DNA of 64,000 nt from Verticillium longisporum (taxonomy: Eukaryota > Ascomycota > Sordariomycetes > Glomerellales > Plectosphaerellaceae): contig JAETXT010000007.1 in assembly GCA_019188255.1 (NCBI GenBank), positions 5,208,001 through 5,272,000 of the forward strand. The letters run 5' to 3'. Below the pieces are notes generated by a model, which was given only the letters and a program-made list of their open reading frames with translations, ran no database searches and was not told the DNA's origin. Of this stretch, positions 12,466 through 24,210 are shown piece after piece. The first letter of the stretch is position 1. Every line of letters begins with the position of its first letter. A program made the translations under genes and the position numbers.

Positions 12466-14309
12466 TTTCTGGAGGGTAGATGATCAGCTTTTGGTACACT
12501 GGTGAATAAAACACACGAGACGCGCAACGCGCAGCACGCAGGCTAGCTGTGACAAGTTGATGCAGGATCGCTGGGGTGTATAGCCGTTGGTCGTACACCA
12601 ATGTGACAAAATCTCACAGAAGTGCGAAGACGATGAATCGCACGCGAGGCTCGACGATTGACTATACTCAGTGACGATCGGACAACAACAAGTCATTGGC
12701 GTGCGAGGCCTAGGTGGTGGTGTGTGGGTGTGTGTGTGTGTGTCGCGATGACGCGGGTCGGGACGCGACTCAATCCACCCGTTGACCCCAGCCGCGAAAA
12801 TGCTTTCAGACCCCCACGTTGTGGTACCCACGACAAAAGTGTTCCGACGTCAGCCGGTACCGTGCCAGCCGCGCTTGGGGGTTTCGGGCTGGGGGGTTGT
12901 GGACGGGGATTTCAGGTCGAGTGACAAAGGAAGCGATGAATGAGAGACATGAGGTACTTACGGGCGATGTAGCGTGGGCTTGTGAGTGAGGGTTGATGTG
13001 GTATCGAAGTGCCAGGGACGAAGGTATTTCGCCTCGACCGAGTGACAATGGACCTGGGCCTCGCGTGTTTTTGGAGAGGACCAAGGTATCTCGGTGCACG
13101 TACCAAAAATGGCGCCTGAACGTGGGCGAGACGAGGGGGGGCACTGATCAGTAGGGTAAGGCAGGTAGGGTAGGGTACTTCGGAGCGTTGTAAGAGGGAG
13201 AAGACTGGAGGTAACAAAAAGATACTCGCGCGAAGGGTGGATCAAGGTGGTGGCTGGCGTGTGCGCGCTTCAAGTAGCCGTACTTTGGGACCTCTGGGAC
13301 CTCGGGGAGGGGACCTTGGGGCTTGGGGGGGGAAGAAGAGGCGAGCAAGCCGGAGCCGGGGGTGTGAGAGGGAAAAAATGGAGACCTTGAGACCTTGGGG
13401 ATTTTGGAGGTGCCAGGAATGCTTGTTGGCCAAGTCGCAGCGGGCTTGATTGGGGCGGCGGCAGCAAATGGAATCTGGAAAATGTGATGTGTGAACAGGT
13501 CCAACGGCAGATGCGCGATTGATGTTGAGGCCCGTGCCGTCGGATTCTTCCTTCCCTTTGCCGTCGGCCAGGTTCAGAAGAGGAAGAGTGGTGGCAGTGG
13601 CAGTGGAAGCAACAATGTTGGTGCTGCCGAGAAATGGTGGGCGCTTCGTGCGGGATGATGTGATGATGATGCGGGCTGGCGTCTCACGGTCAACAAGGGA
13701 AGCAGGGAAGGCTCGTGGTGATTAGATGCGACCGAAACACGCGCGCGCGCCTGGGCGTGTGTGTGTATGTGTGTCGAGACGCGCGGTCCTGATGCCTTGC
13801 GATGAGAGAGCGAGAGACAATGCTGATGATCCGAAGCAATGTCGTCGTCTCGTGATAAGAGAGCTTCCTCAAGGCAATAATGGTGGACGATGTACAGTGT
13901 GGGATTAGGGTGGCGGGTAGTGAGGGGCCCTTTGGTTCGTAGGTAGGAGATGTACTTGTGAGCAGTGTGTGTACTCGCCCTTCGTGTCCTTGGTGGGTTT
14001 GCCCTGCGTTGACGCAAGCAACCTGTCGGCGACCAAGTGCTGTCAACTGATGCTCGACGCGATCAATTGAAGGAGCGCGCAACGGTGCAGAGACGTCGAG
14101 AACCTTTGGCGCTGATGACTGAACCGCCTTACGAGTACTTCGTGAGGTGCAACGGTGCTGTGGACCAGGACAGGCGATGGGGTGGATTGAGGTGACGTCT
14201 GTGAAGAGACCAGTACTGGAGACCCTGGAGATAGCGACTATGTACCTCAGGTCGAAGTAACTTCCTGGTGATGTTTTGGAGAGGAGGGGGCGGGGGTCGA
14301 GCGGTGGAT

Positions 14310-14440
14310 GGGGGGGGGGGAGTAGAGGAGGTCCAAAGTGGGTGAAGGAGGAAAATTGTTAAGGCGAACGCTGAAGGTGCCAGACCACTTTGTGAGCAAT
14401 GAGCAGAGAGAGACGAGGGAGGAGGAGGAGGGGGGGGGGG
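14310..14440. repeat. Two 11-base poly-G tracts
   Basis: Runs of 11 G occur at 14310-14320 and 14430-14440 within purine-rich plus-strand DNA. Such tracts are prone to slippage and miscalling. Confidence 0.9.
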
Positions 14441-15112
14441 CTGCTCGGGGCCGAGGAAGGCCCAAGCTCCCCCAAGCTTGCCAGGTTGCACCAGTACCTT
14501 TGGTCTGTACCTTGGTCGGGGCCCAGTCTGGAGAGCTGCTGCCGACAGCTGTCGTCATACCCCCGACGTAGCCGGCCAGGTACATTGTTGTCCGTGGCTT
14601 AACCGACAGCACTGGAACCCAGCGTCTTCTTCGCAATTATGCGCCTTGAAGACTTGGCACACAAACCAGCCGGCATCTGCCGGACTGACAAACGAAACAA
14701 CCCGCGTCGGTACGGCTGCACAGACCGCTGGTGATCACTGGGCAAGAGGGCTTAGCATGCGGGGATCTTCTAGCACTGCCAGCTGTCAGCCACCTGTTGA
14801 TCCCCCCCGGCACGCCGAGCCATTCAGTTTTCGCGTGCCCTGATTTCTGATCTGACCTGACCGAATGAGAGATGACCACAGGTAAGCTGGGACTCGACGG
14901 CCTGTTGGCTGGCGAAAAGTCTATCTGGAGTCGCTTTCTAAATACTGTGGCGCACAAATCGCAATCATCGCGTATCGTCGTCACAAAGAATGTTCAGCTT
15001 TGAGCTGTTTCCGACGGTGAGGTCGTCATTCGCTACCGACGGTTGACTCGCAGAGCTCCCGGGGTCTGCCAGGCGTGACCCTAGCACCTCGTACCCGCGA
15101 AGCCCGGGTTTT

Positions 15113-15132
15113 GTACCGCTGGTCAGCGGTAC
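15113..15132. repeat. Short hairpin with GTAC core
   Basis: A perfect 8-bp inverted repeat (GTACCGCT and AGCGGTAC) is separated by four bases. It lies in the long intergenic region and shares the GGTAC core with the larger hairpin near 18.87 kb. Confidence 0.7.
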
Positions 15133-17071
15133 CTCCAATGGTGGGCACTGTGACTTTGCTGCCCAGTCTTCTCAGGTACCTCATTTCAACACCCTGGACG
15201 GTCCCTGCCTACCTAGAACGATCCACCTCTAACCTGACTGGAAGTTCCTGTATGATCTGTGGTGCTATAGCTGCTGTCGTCTCAGCTTCGCTAATAATGA
15301 AAGGAGGGTTCAAAGTCTCGCCTGCTGTGCACATCTTTCGTCAGGATCATGGCTTACGTGCCTGGACCTGGAACTAGGCCGAACGTTGCTTCAGCCCTAC
15401 CATCAGCCACCAACCATCACCTCTTGGGTGTGGCTAGCGGGATGCTGTGTGAGCGTGGATGCATCTTTCTCTGGAGTTCGGCAAACTAAGAATCCAGCTG
15501 ATCAACCGCGGTGCGCTCCATAACAAGCAGATAGCAAGACAGAATATACTATGACTTGGCACACCACTGTTCGACGCAGCAGCCTGGCAGCCTGGTAATC
15601 TGAGAGGGGACTGGGCTTCAGATGATGCTTTGGCGAAAGTTGGTCGGACGAAGACTCATTCCTGCCGTCATTTCACTTGTACATGATCTAGGCACTCCAT
15701 GCGTTGCCAACATGTTGCCAAACATCGTGACAGCAGCACACGAGTCCGATTACCACCTCTTGCAAAGGAGTAACACATGTTGCCTTATCCATGGACGGAA
15801 AAGTATCGGGAGCGATCTCTTAGCCCGTTCGGCCAAGAATCGACCGAATGCAACGCTCGCCAGAGGACACGTGTGTCGCATCAGGCAAAGATGTGGGCAG
15901 TTCGTCCCGTCAGCGACCTTGGCAACGGAGAAGACGAGGACACCGCCGCCATTTCTTCAGCAAGTTGACGCTCCCACGAAATTGGCCAGCAGACCTTGTG
16001 ACGTACCCGAAGCCGAACCTCAGACGCCGGTTCCACGACAGGGGTGTAATTTCATGCATGGCCTGTGAGTGCGATCGCAGGGGCGGATGCGAAACCTCGT
16101 CCCATGAAACCGTGCAAGTCGCAAATATCTGACGCGAATGGATGGGACGCGTTTGATCGCGGCGCTTCACCACGGATGAATCCTCCTCTTCTTCCTTCTC
16201 GGCCCACATTGAACGTATTCTTGAGTGTGGGCGCGCACACACTCTCTGCAGGTAATTTTTCAAGTAGGCGGCCCTGTTGACGATGACTCCTGCAGACCTA
16301 CCGAACGCAGATATGAGATGACGGGATTCATGCATCGCCTCTCTAGCGCCCACTCCCTTTTCATGTGAGCCTGTCATTTGTGAGATTACGACGAGAATGT
16401 AGCTCAGGCTGACGAGCTTGGCCCTTTTCATCGGCTATGGTGCACATCGTGTATCGTAATGGGACCACATTCTATCGAAGAACATGAACAGTCCACCAGG
16501 TGATGCTTGCGGCTGTCATGGCGAGCCTCGAGACGCACCGGTGATCCAAACAACTAATCCAAGCTTGAGTGGTTACACAACATCACAAGTGTGGCGAAGA
16601 AGCCATCAACACCAAACGATGCGTGTGGGACTCTTCATAATGCCTTATTTGGAGGTGAGGCTGTGTCTAAGAGGCACCACAATGGTAGAGAGTTCACTAA
16701 TGAAGCAACCATCAGACCCGAAATGGGCTCAGGACTGCCAAGTTATGTTTTATGCCTGGGCACTATGACTGCCGGAACCTGTAATTTCGGGAAGGACGAA
16801 CCGTTCTTTGTCTCTTTCTCGGGTCCTTTCAGGTCGGGTGTCGAGAGACGAAAGCGGCGCCTAGATCAGACGAGGGAGATATAGCGCGCCTGTCAAGAGG
16901 GTGTGTGAACTAAAGTGTACACGGTAGCGGTGGGTTTCCCCGACTCTGGCAGATGCCGATCACGGGCGGCGCCCAAGAGATCCAAGGATCAACAGGCCGA
17001 AAGCGATGTGCACACGCTTGGTGGAGGATCGCTCAACGCCAACAACTGGGGAGGGGAGCGGCCTTGGTGCG

Positions 17072-17085
17072 CCCCCCCCCCCCCC
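17072..17085. repeat. 14-base poly-C tract
   Basis: An uninterrupted run of 14 C in intergenic DNA. Its exact length should be treated with caution, given the apparent C-run errors in coding regions of this window. Confidence 0.9.
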
Positions 17086-18859
17086 GCATCGGTGGTGAAC
17101 TCGCCGCTCCGGGGCTCTGAGCTTCCTGTCGATCATCCGCTCCGGCATGGTCGAGTACCCCAGGCTGCTCATTTGGCGAGACCAAAGCAAGAACACAGCT
17201 GTCACGAGGTGCATAGTCGATCCTAGGCGGGAGTGTTACGATGGCGTGGTGGTGATTAGCTCCGGATGGTGGAGGATCACCAGAGATTGCCATGTGCAAA
17301 CCATGGGGCGACCACAGTGGTTCGCACGCGTGTAATTCCCTCAGTCAGTGCAACGGATGAGGCACTAGCCGCTGCAGAACGGGAGGTCTGACGTGCAAGA
17401 GGGCCGGCGAGTGCATGAACTGACAAGAGGTCAGTCGCCAGCGGGACAGGAGCTGTCTGGGATCGATTGGCGAGCAGCATGAAAGGACGGACTTGGAGGC
17501 AATGTGCAAGGCTTGCGATGAACCATGCCATCTCGACATGCTGTGGCTGGGGCGATACCATGCTTGTCTGTGGTTGATTGCTGGTGCTGTTGGTTTCCCG
17601 ACGATCACTTTTAGGCCTCCACACGGACCATTCGGATTCGGAAGAGAGGACTCGGAGAATCCAGGCAGTGGGAGATTCGCATCGTGTGCTTTGGCCAGAA
17701 TGTTGACACTGCGGCGGCGGAAGAATATGCAGACGAGATAGGCGACGGAGAAAGGGGAGGGGGGAAGGGGGGAGGCAGAGGGAACAAAGAGGGAAAGCAA
17801 GGTGTCCCAACTGCGTCAGCAGGACAGAAAGAAAATCACCGAGATGACCAGTCATGGACGAAAGAAACAAAACTCGCGTTTCCCGCGGGAGGGGATGCCT
17901 CTGTAGCGACAGAGATGTTTCTTCCCAGAGTGACTGAAAGAGGGTCTCTCGTGCAGTCAAACACCAAGGTGAGGTTCAAGGGGACAAGGGTAAAGGCGGG
18001 GCAAGGCACCTCAATGCGGAGGGCTGAGACCAGGCTTGAAATTGCACCAGGTCATTAGCGAGTTTCAAGCCCCGCCCGCTTTTGCCAATTCGGCGCAGCA
18101 AAATCTCCTGAATAGCTGGCGAGGCGTTACGAAATCCGGTGGGCAATTCGGCTTCTGCAGGTGAGCCAGCTGAGGATGGCAACCTCATCTCGACGGAGGG
18201 GAGAAGAAACCTTGACGCGAACCTTGACACGAACCGAAGGTCTAGACTGGGGCCTGCATCAAAGCACAGCAGGGTCAGGAGGAAATGATCCCAAGAGCCA
18301 CGACAACAGGCAGACAAACAAACAAACAAAGAGTCAAACAAGTCGGACAAGTCAAATGTATCCCCCCTTCATCATGTCGTGGCCCGCTGATCGGTGAGCC
18401 CGCGGTGGGGTGAAGGGGAGGGGAAATCGAGTTGAGGGAAGAAAAATGACGAGATGAGGGAAGAAGGAAACAGCCTCACTCATGTTTCTGACATGGGATG
18501 TCAGTGTCACTCGTCGTTGGAGGGAGACATCAGACGACCAAACGTTCGGGATCCAACCCAATCTGGGGACTAGTACCTTACAGGACACGATGAATGAGGA
18601 CAGGCCAAACGTCTGGCGGCGGTGAGGATCGTGGCTCTTTGCTCATGCTGGACCTCGTGCTTGTGCTCGTGCGCTCGTCCTGAACTGGGCTGAACCGGTC
18701 GTGCTTGCTCGCATCAAGGTCGGAGTGACATCCCGTTTTGGAGGCTCTTACAGCATGTGGGCCTGGTGCCACTCTTAGCGTGAACTGTGCACAGGTATGG
18801 GCAGGCACCTAATAGCAAAGAGCGAGATCAGGTAGGCAGGGAGACAAGGCGGCAGGTAC

Positions 18860-18896
18860 GGTACCTTACAGTAGGCAGGTTCCATGGTAAGGTACC
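18860..18896. repeat. 10-bp perfect inverted repeat, GGTACCTTAC
   Basis: GGTACCTTAC at 18860-18869 is the exact reverse complement of GTAAGGTACC at 18887-18896, with a 17-base spacer. The right arm overlaps a second small palindrome (ATGGTA-AGG-TACCAT). Similar GGTAC / CCTAGGTACC words recur near 46.79 kb, which fits dispersed promoter-type motifs of this fungal class. Confidence 0.75.
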
Positions 18897-20253
18897 ATGA
18901 CAGGGCAAGGGCAGGCTGCTCAGGGGAAATCTAGTTGGTCCCTGCCGTTTGGGACAGCCCTCACCCACTGACACACAAGACCCAGGCACAGGGCAAGCCC
19001 GACCCTGTAACTGGACAGGTTGCGCTGACACCCCCGCCGCCGTCAAAACGTCACACAGACATCTTCAGACGCCAGGGCGTCCTGTTCCAAGCTGTAAAGG
19101 TTCCAGACATCGAGGCCAACCTTCAACATCAGACGGATTATCCACAACCGATGACTTCGTACCTGAGCAGTACCGGCATGGTCCCTGGAGATGCATAGAC
19201 GAGCTTGGTATCGGCCGAGTCACCTAGCCTTTCTTGCAGTGCATCCCCTTCTCGTCTCATCACGTCACTGTAGACTTATTTTTTCCCACTGTTGCCCTGC
19301 CACCGCAGGGAGAGCCGTGACATCCCAGCCATGGGATGAGAAAGAGAAACATGTTGAGAAAGGGACGGATACTCTGATCTGATGCAATGCGAGCCATTTT
19401 GTTGATACTGCTGACCAGATCTAGACCGGCAGCACAGGCCCGAATTGCTTTGCAGCAGCATGCCGGACAAGGCGAGAGCAAGCACAACATACAACGTTGA
19501 CGATACTCGTCGACAATGGATGGGTCTTCCTCTGAAATTCAAGCGGCCGGACGAGGCGAGCAGGTAAGGCCCCTCACCTGAATGGCGTCAGGCTCGACCA
19601 GGCCTCTCCTCTCGCTTTTGGCCACCACTCAATTTACAATGTCCGCGCCATCCCCAAACCGTTCTCAGATCCCTCTCGAGACGAAATTAGAGCCCGAGGC
19701 CGCTACCCATGACCATGCCGTACCCATGTTCTTGGCTCTCGCTGTGCAGGCGCGCGCGCAGGCTCCAGCCGAAGCTACCGATTCTGAGGCCCTGCTAGCT
19801 CGCCCGCTGCAACGCCTGTGCGGGCGACTGCTCATCGGTCACCTTTTCACGAACCCTGCCAGAGCAAGCGGCCGCCCGCGGGTGAGGCAGAAAACGGACA
19901 GAGGATAGGAGGGGGAAGCAGAGAGAAATGTTCAGATGACCGTCGCTCGATCTACTCGATTTGACTCGACGAAACCGAATCCTCGACGTGTGGGTGTTGA
20001 AAAGGCGCACGACTGTTTGGCCCGCGACGTCAGCCAGATGGGATGAGCCCCCAGTGACCCCGAATGCCCGTTTTGGAAACCAAACCTCCCAAGGGGGCAC
20101 AGGAACAGGTCAGCGCATCGGACCAGACGTTATGCCTCTTGTCTTGTCGCATACACCGCAGCATCTCCAGGGTCTGCCACCCAGCCCAGCACCGTGGCCG
20201 ACCTTCTGCGACATGCCTTGGCCTGACGGTGTGGGTGACCCCTGTACTGGATG

Positions 20254-21017
20254 TACGAGATTCCGAGCATCACCTTTACCACCCCCTCCCCAGGCCCCAA
20301 AACATTGAGCTCTACTGTCTCCGCCCTTGTCTCCAGTGGCCCTGCAGGACCTATTACTACTTACCCCCTCCCCCGTCTCGTTCCCTCTCCTCTCCTCTTG
20401 CTTCCTTTCTACAACCTCAATCCTAGGTTTTTTCATCATCGAAGCGCTGTTGCGTGTCCTTCCTTTCGTCTCCCGCAGCGGGCTTTACTTTCTTTCACTG
20501 TCCAACTGGCTTGGCTGCTCACACTCCTTTGGAAAAAGATCTCATTCTTGGACACACTTTTATTCTACCTATCCGGTTTATTGCAAACAACGACAAACAC
20601 CACGCAACTTACCACCACCACAACGAACATACCACTTTGCCTGCTTTTCTCTTCTTCTGGATCCCGGTTTATCCATTTCATTCTCCTCCGGCAGTGCCTA
20701 ACCGCTACAACAAGAAGAGTCATTGAGTCGCCTAGGCCGACCCTCGCCCATTCAACTGCTGTTTGAGAGACCCTTCACGTCCAAGAGACTGTGTGGTACA
20801 CCAGATTCCCATTTTCACAACGACGGCCTGTTTTAAGAACATTGCCATTTTCGATTCGACCAGAGCAGCGAGAACTGTGATTCTCAGCGCCACCCCCAAC
20901 TCTTCCACGACCTTTCCAACGACGACAACTTTGACATCACCCAACGGGTTTTCCTCCCATTCTTCAGAGCTGGATCCTCATCTACGTCGAGAGATACACA
21001 ACACCTCCACAGCCAAC
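20254..21017 (+). promoter_or_regulatory. Pyrimidine-rich, ATG-free leader of the second Myb gene
   Basis: From the ATG at 20251 to the start codon at 21018, about 760 nt contain no ATG on the plus strand; roughly a dozen would be expected by chance. Most of it is C/T-rich, with long CT tracts at 20330-20500 and CA/CT-rich sequence after that. This is the signature of a transcribed 5' untranslated region with selection against upstream start codons, probably with the core promoter at or above 20.3 kb. Confidence 0.6.
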
Positions 21018-22097
21018 ATGTCCCCCACCATGCAACTGGCACCTACAACCACCAGGTATACGCCTACCTCGGACGCCATGGACCGACACGACTACGGTGT
21101 CACCAAGACCCGTAAGGCAACCTCCACCGGCGGTGGCCGAGCATGGAGCGAGGATGAGGTGGGTTCTTAACCACCGTAGTGTATAGCCGAGTCGGACTAA
21201 TAGTGATGTGATATGTAGGAAGTCTACCTTCTTCAGACACGCCTCCAGAAAATGCCCTACAAGCACATTGCCGCGCACCTGAAAAAGACAGAGCTTGCTT
21301 GCCGCCTGCACTACCACCAGCTCAGCCACGGAAGCAACCGGCGTAAGCAGCGGGCCACTTCGGTGTCTTCCGGATCGTCGGCGAATCAGTCGCCCATCCT
21401 GCGCACGACCATGCCGTCGCCCATCCGTGAGCCTACTCCGCGCACTGTCACCCCCCCCGGCAGTGCGGGGAGCTACGGCCCATCTTCGCCTGCTCCTGTC
21501 CAGCTGCCTAGTATCCTGAACCACAGCACATCCCCCAGGCTTCCGGCCATACTCCCGAAACCCGTCGCCATGACGCTGCCTCCCATCACCACATCACCTC
21601 CCCGGGGCTACCCCACTCCTCTTACAGAACCCACCCCCAACAGCGCCGCCCATCCTTCCGCTACCTTCTCTCGCATGGCCAACAACCAGCCACTGACGCC
21701 GCCGCTGCGCCTCGACTGCTCGCCTCTGCCGCCTCTGCAGTCGACCCTCAGCCACTCGACCGTCGATATGGGACGTCTGCACGCCGTGTACGCTGCCCAC
21801 CGCGGCTCGTTCTGGGCTGCCATCTCGCACGACTACGGCAACGGAGCGACGCCTGCAAGCCTCGAGCAGGCCTGGAAAGCAGGCCTCTGCTGCCAGCAAC
21901 ACCCGGCCACAGCTCCTCTCAGCCCCTTGTCCAGCCCAGATAACCTGGAGCGGGACGCATATGGCCGGGTACAACAAGATAAGACGCGTATCGCAGCCAT
22001 CCTCGGCATTGACGCCAACCCTCGATCGCCTCGTGAGCGTGAGATGGTCAGGAGGATGGAGGAGGAGAGGACGGGTACTGTTTCCACCAGTGCGTGA
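21018..22097 (+). CDS. Single Myb/SANT-repeat protein with Pro/Ser-rich tail
   Basis: Exons 21018..21158 and 21219..22097 (60-nt intron, phase 0) encode 339 residues. A single SANT/Myb repeat sits at residues about 38-90, with GGRAWSEDEEVYLLQTRLQK split by the intron, then MPYKHIAAHLKKTELACRLH and the basic NRRK. The first Trp of the repeat is present, but later Trp positions are Tyr/His, as in many fungal Myb-like factors. The middle is Pro/Ser/Thr-rich with repeated SP and TP pairs (possible kinase sites). A conserved-looking C-terminal block (STVDMGRLHAVYAAHRGSFW ... AAILGIDANPRSPRE) may be a second domain. Probable nuclear regulator with no characterised orthologue recognised. The first ATG after the ATG-free leader was taken as start. 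Confidence 0.85.
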
Positions 22098-24210
22098 ACG
22101 CCTGGGACAGTACCAAATCGTACATCAAGCGACACGCGCTGAGGCTCGCTCGTCTTCTTCTTCGCCTTGTGTATTACATAGCCGCTTTCTTGTTCCCTTT
22201 TTTTCTCTTTCTTTGTTTCTCGACCCGGTCCAGGGTTGCTCTTTTGGTTTCAGGGAGACACGCGAAACTCGACAAGTTTGGGATCAACCACTTGACGCTC
22301 GCACGGCCGCTTCTTGCGCTTTTCCTTTTATCATCCGATGACGATTTTGATTTACACGAACAACTCTCCTTCTCCATTCGCTTCACAATTTCTTTTCTTG
22401 TCCTGAGGGAAACTGAGCATTCGGAAAGGGATTGAAAAGGGGTGAAAGTGCTTGATGTATGCGGCGCACCGGGGGCAGCCTTGTTGCTGACAGTCAGAGC
22501 TGCAAAAGGGAATATGGATTGCTCTGCCACCACGGTCCGGGAGCCGAGATGCTCCTTGGGGTACGCTTTCCAAGCTTGGTCCGTCAGGGCCGGCCCAGCA
22601 CGCGAGGCGACTCGGTCATGAAGAGAGCGGGCAACTCCGGTGCGGCCGTCTTTTGGAGATTTTGCTTGATTTCTTTCAACCACAACCCCGTTGCAACGGA
22701 GACGAAGTGACGAAAACCACACTCGCGAGACACGATCTGCGCTTCTGTACATTACATCACCCGGGCTGCGTTCTCGAGGTTGGCGAGGACTGGTCTAGCA
22801 CCGATGGCGTGCAATTGAACTTGAGCAACAGGAGCACGCTGGCATATTGCATTGCATGAAAGTGAATGTCGGCAGTGACCGTAATCGTTTTTGCACAGCG
22901 GTCTCACCCGTGCACAAGATGACGCGGATGGCGGGGTTACCCCCCTCTCCACCCATCCATCCCACTGATTTGAGAATTATGTGCCTTAGTGCCTTCGAGG
23001 TTGGCTTGAGACTGGCAGCGGGTTTTCTTGCGTTCCTATTCTGAATCTAAGCCGCTCCATTGTCTGTCGGCTGGGGTAGCATTGCGCCTGAAATTGGCAC
23101 CTCGATGAACATACAGCAGGATAGCAAAACCGTTCAGTGGAGGCACCAGAACACCAATCTCTCACTCGGAACCTGCCCCATCCTGCAGAGTTCTCTACGG
23201 GGCGACATGGGGGGACTTGAAACACTGTAGCCCTGCGAAGCTGCGACGCTGCGACGCTGTGACGATGCGACACTGCATCCTCTCGCTCGCCTTCGACCCG
23301 AAAAGCCCGGGCATGCACAGTCACAAATAGGCTGAGTTGTATAGCCTCGGGCTTCTCCCCGCTGCTGAGATCCGCGTGGCGCGTTTCCGAACGGCCACAC
23401 ACACGACAGAGCCGACAGAGCCAGCAGATGCAGCGTCTAGGCCCGGCCTACGTCCGCCGGGCCGGGTCCTCATGACCCCCCAGAAAGCCACCTCTCTCCG
23501 CCGCATGGCGCGCATCCCGCATGCCGAAGGCCCTGCCCTGCTCTGGCCCTCCGGAGCCGGCTAATAGTGATTTTATACGGGCGGCAAGGCGCGCCTGGGT
23601 TTTGCGAGTCAGAAGGGTTAGGCCCCGCTGATCGCTGCGAGTTGGTGCACCAGTTCGGAAGAGCCCCCCTCCTCGCCCTAATGACCCCCAAAATGCCCAC
23701 CAAGAGCGCACTACCCGCTGACCATCAGCCTGGCCCTGACTGGCGATGCATCTGTCGAGTGCCCTTTTTTAGGGGCCGAAGGGTAAGGGGTATGCGCGCC
23801 AACGGGCTCTGCTTCTGCTTAGCGGGGCGTGGGAGGATGGGGCAACACGCCGCTTGACCCCGGAGTGTGCCCCGCGCTCGATTGCCCATCTGCCCAGACT
23901 GACTGACTGACGGACTGACGTCTTCACACTTGTCGTTTGCCGTTCTGGTGCTCGCCTTTCTAGTTGTTCGGGGAAGGGGGGCGGGCCTCGTGCAATCCAT
24001 AAAGGCAAGCTTGCTGTCCCGGCCCGCACTCCTTTCCCCCCTCCCCTCTTCTCGCTACTGCCCCTCTCTGTGAGGTCATGGCTAAACTCTTTCTTCTTTT
24101 GCATCTTTCACCAGCTTCACACTCTCCCCCCCTCTCCCAGGACCCGGTCTCGATTGCCTTTGACGACGTCCGAACCAACAGCCCAAGTTCGAGCGCCCTG
24201 AATCGCTACA
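22098..24210. other. Intergenic region between Myb and DHAD genes
   Basis: About 2.1 kb with no supported gene. The left part carries the probable 3' untranslated region of the Myb gene. The last 200 bp before 24211 are CT-rich (TTTCCCCCCTCCCCTCTTC near 24035), a typical fungal core-promoter feature for the downstream dehydratase gene. Confidence 0.5.

Larger units (their letters stand above)
12466..21017. other. 8.5-kb divergent intergenic region between two Myb-type genes
   Basis: I see no protein gene. Open frames above 100 codons are overlapping, composition-driven and lack motifs. The region holds simple repeats: a GT run about 12728-12743, 11-base G runs at 14310-14320 and 14430-14440, a 14-base C run at 17072-17085, and ACAA repeats near 18310. 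It also contains GGTAC-type inverted repeats (separate entries). Its right end is the leader of the plus-strand Myb gene. Long, motif-rich intergenic DNA next to transcription-factor genes is common in filamentous fungi, so regulatory DNA is the likeliest content. Unannotated non-coding transcripts are possible. Confidence 0.5.

Noticed and set aside
15290..15320. Possible tRNA B box (GGTTCAAAGTC)
   Set aside because: No matching A box or cloverleaf at the right spacing.
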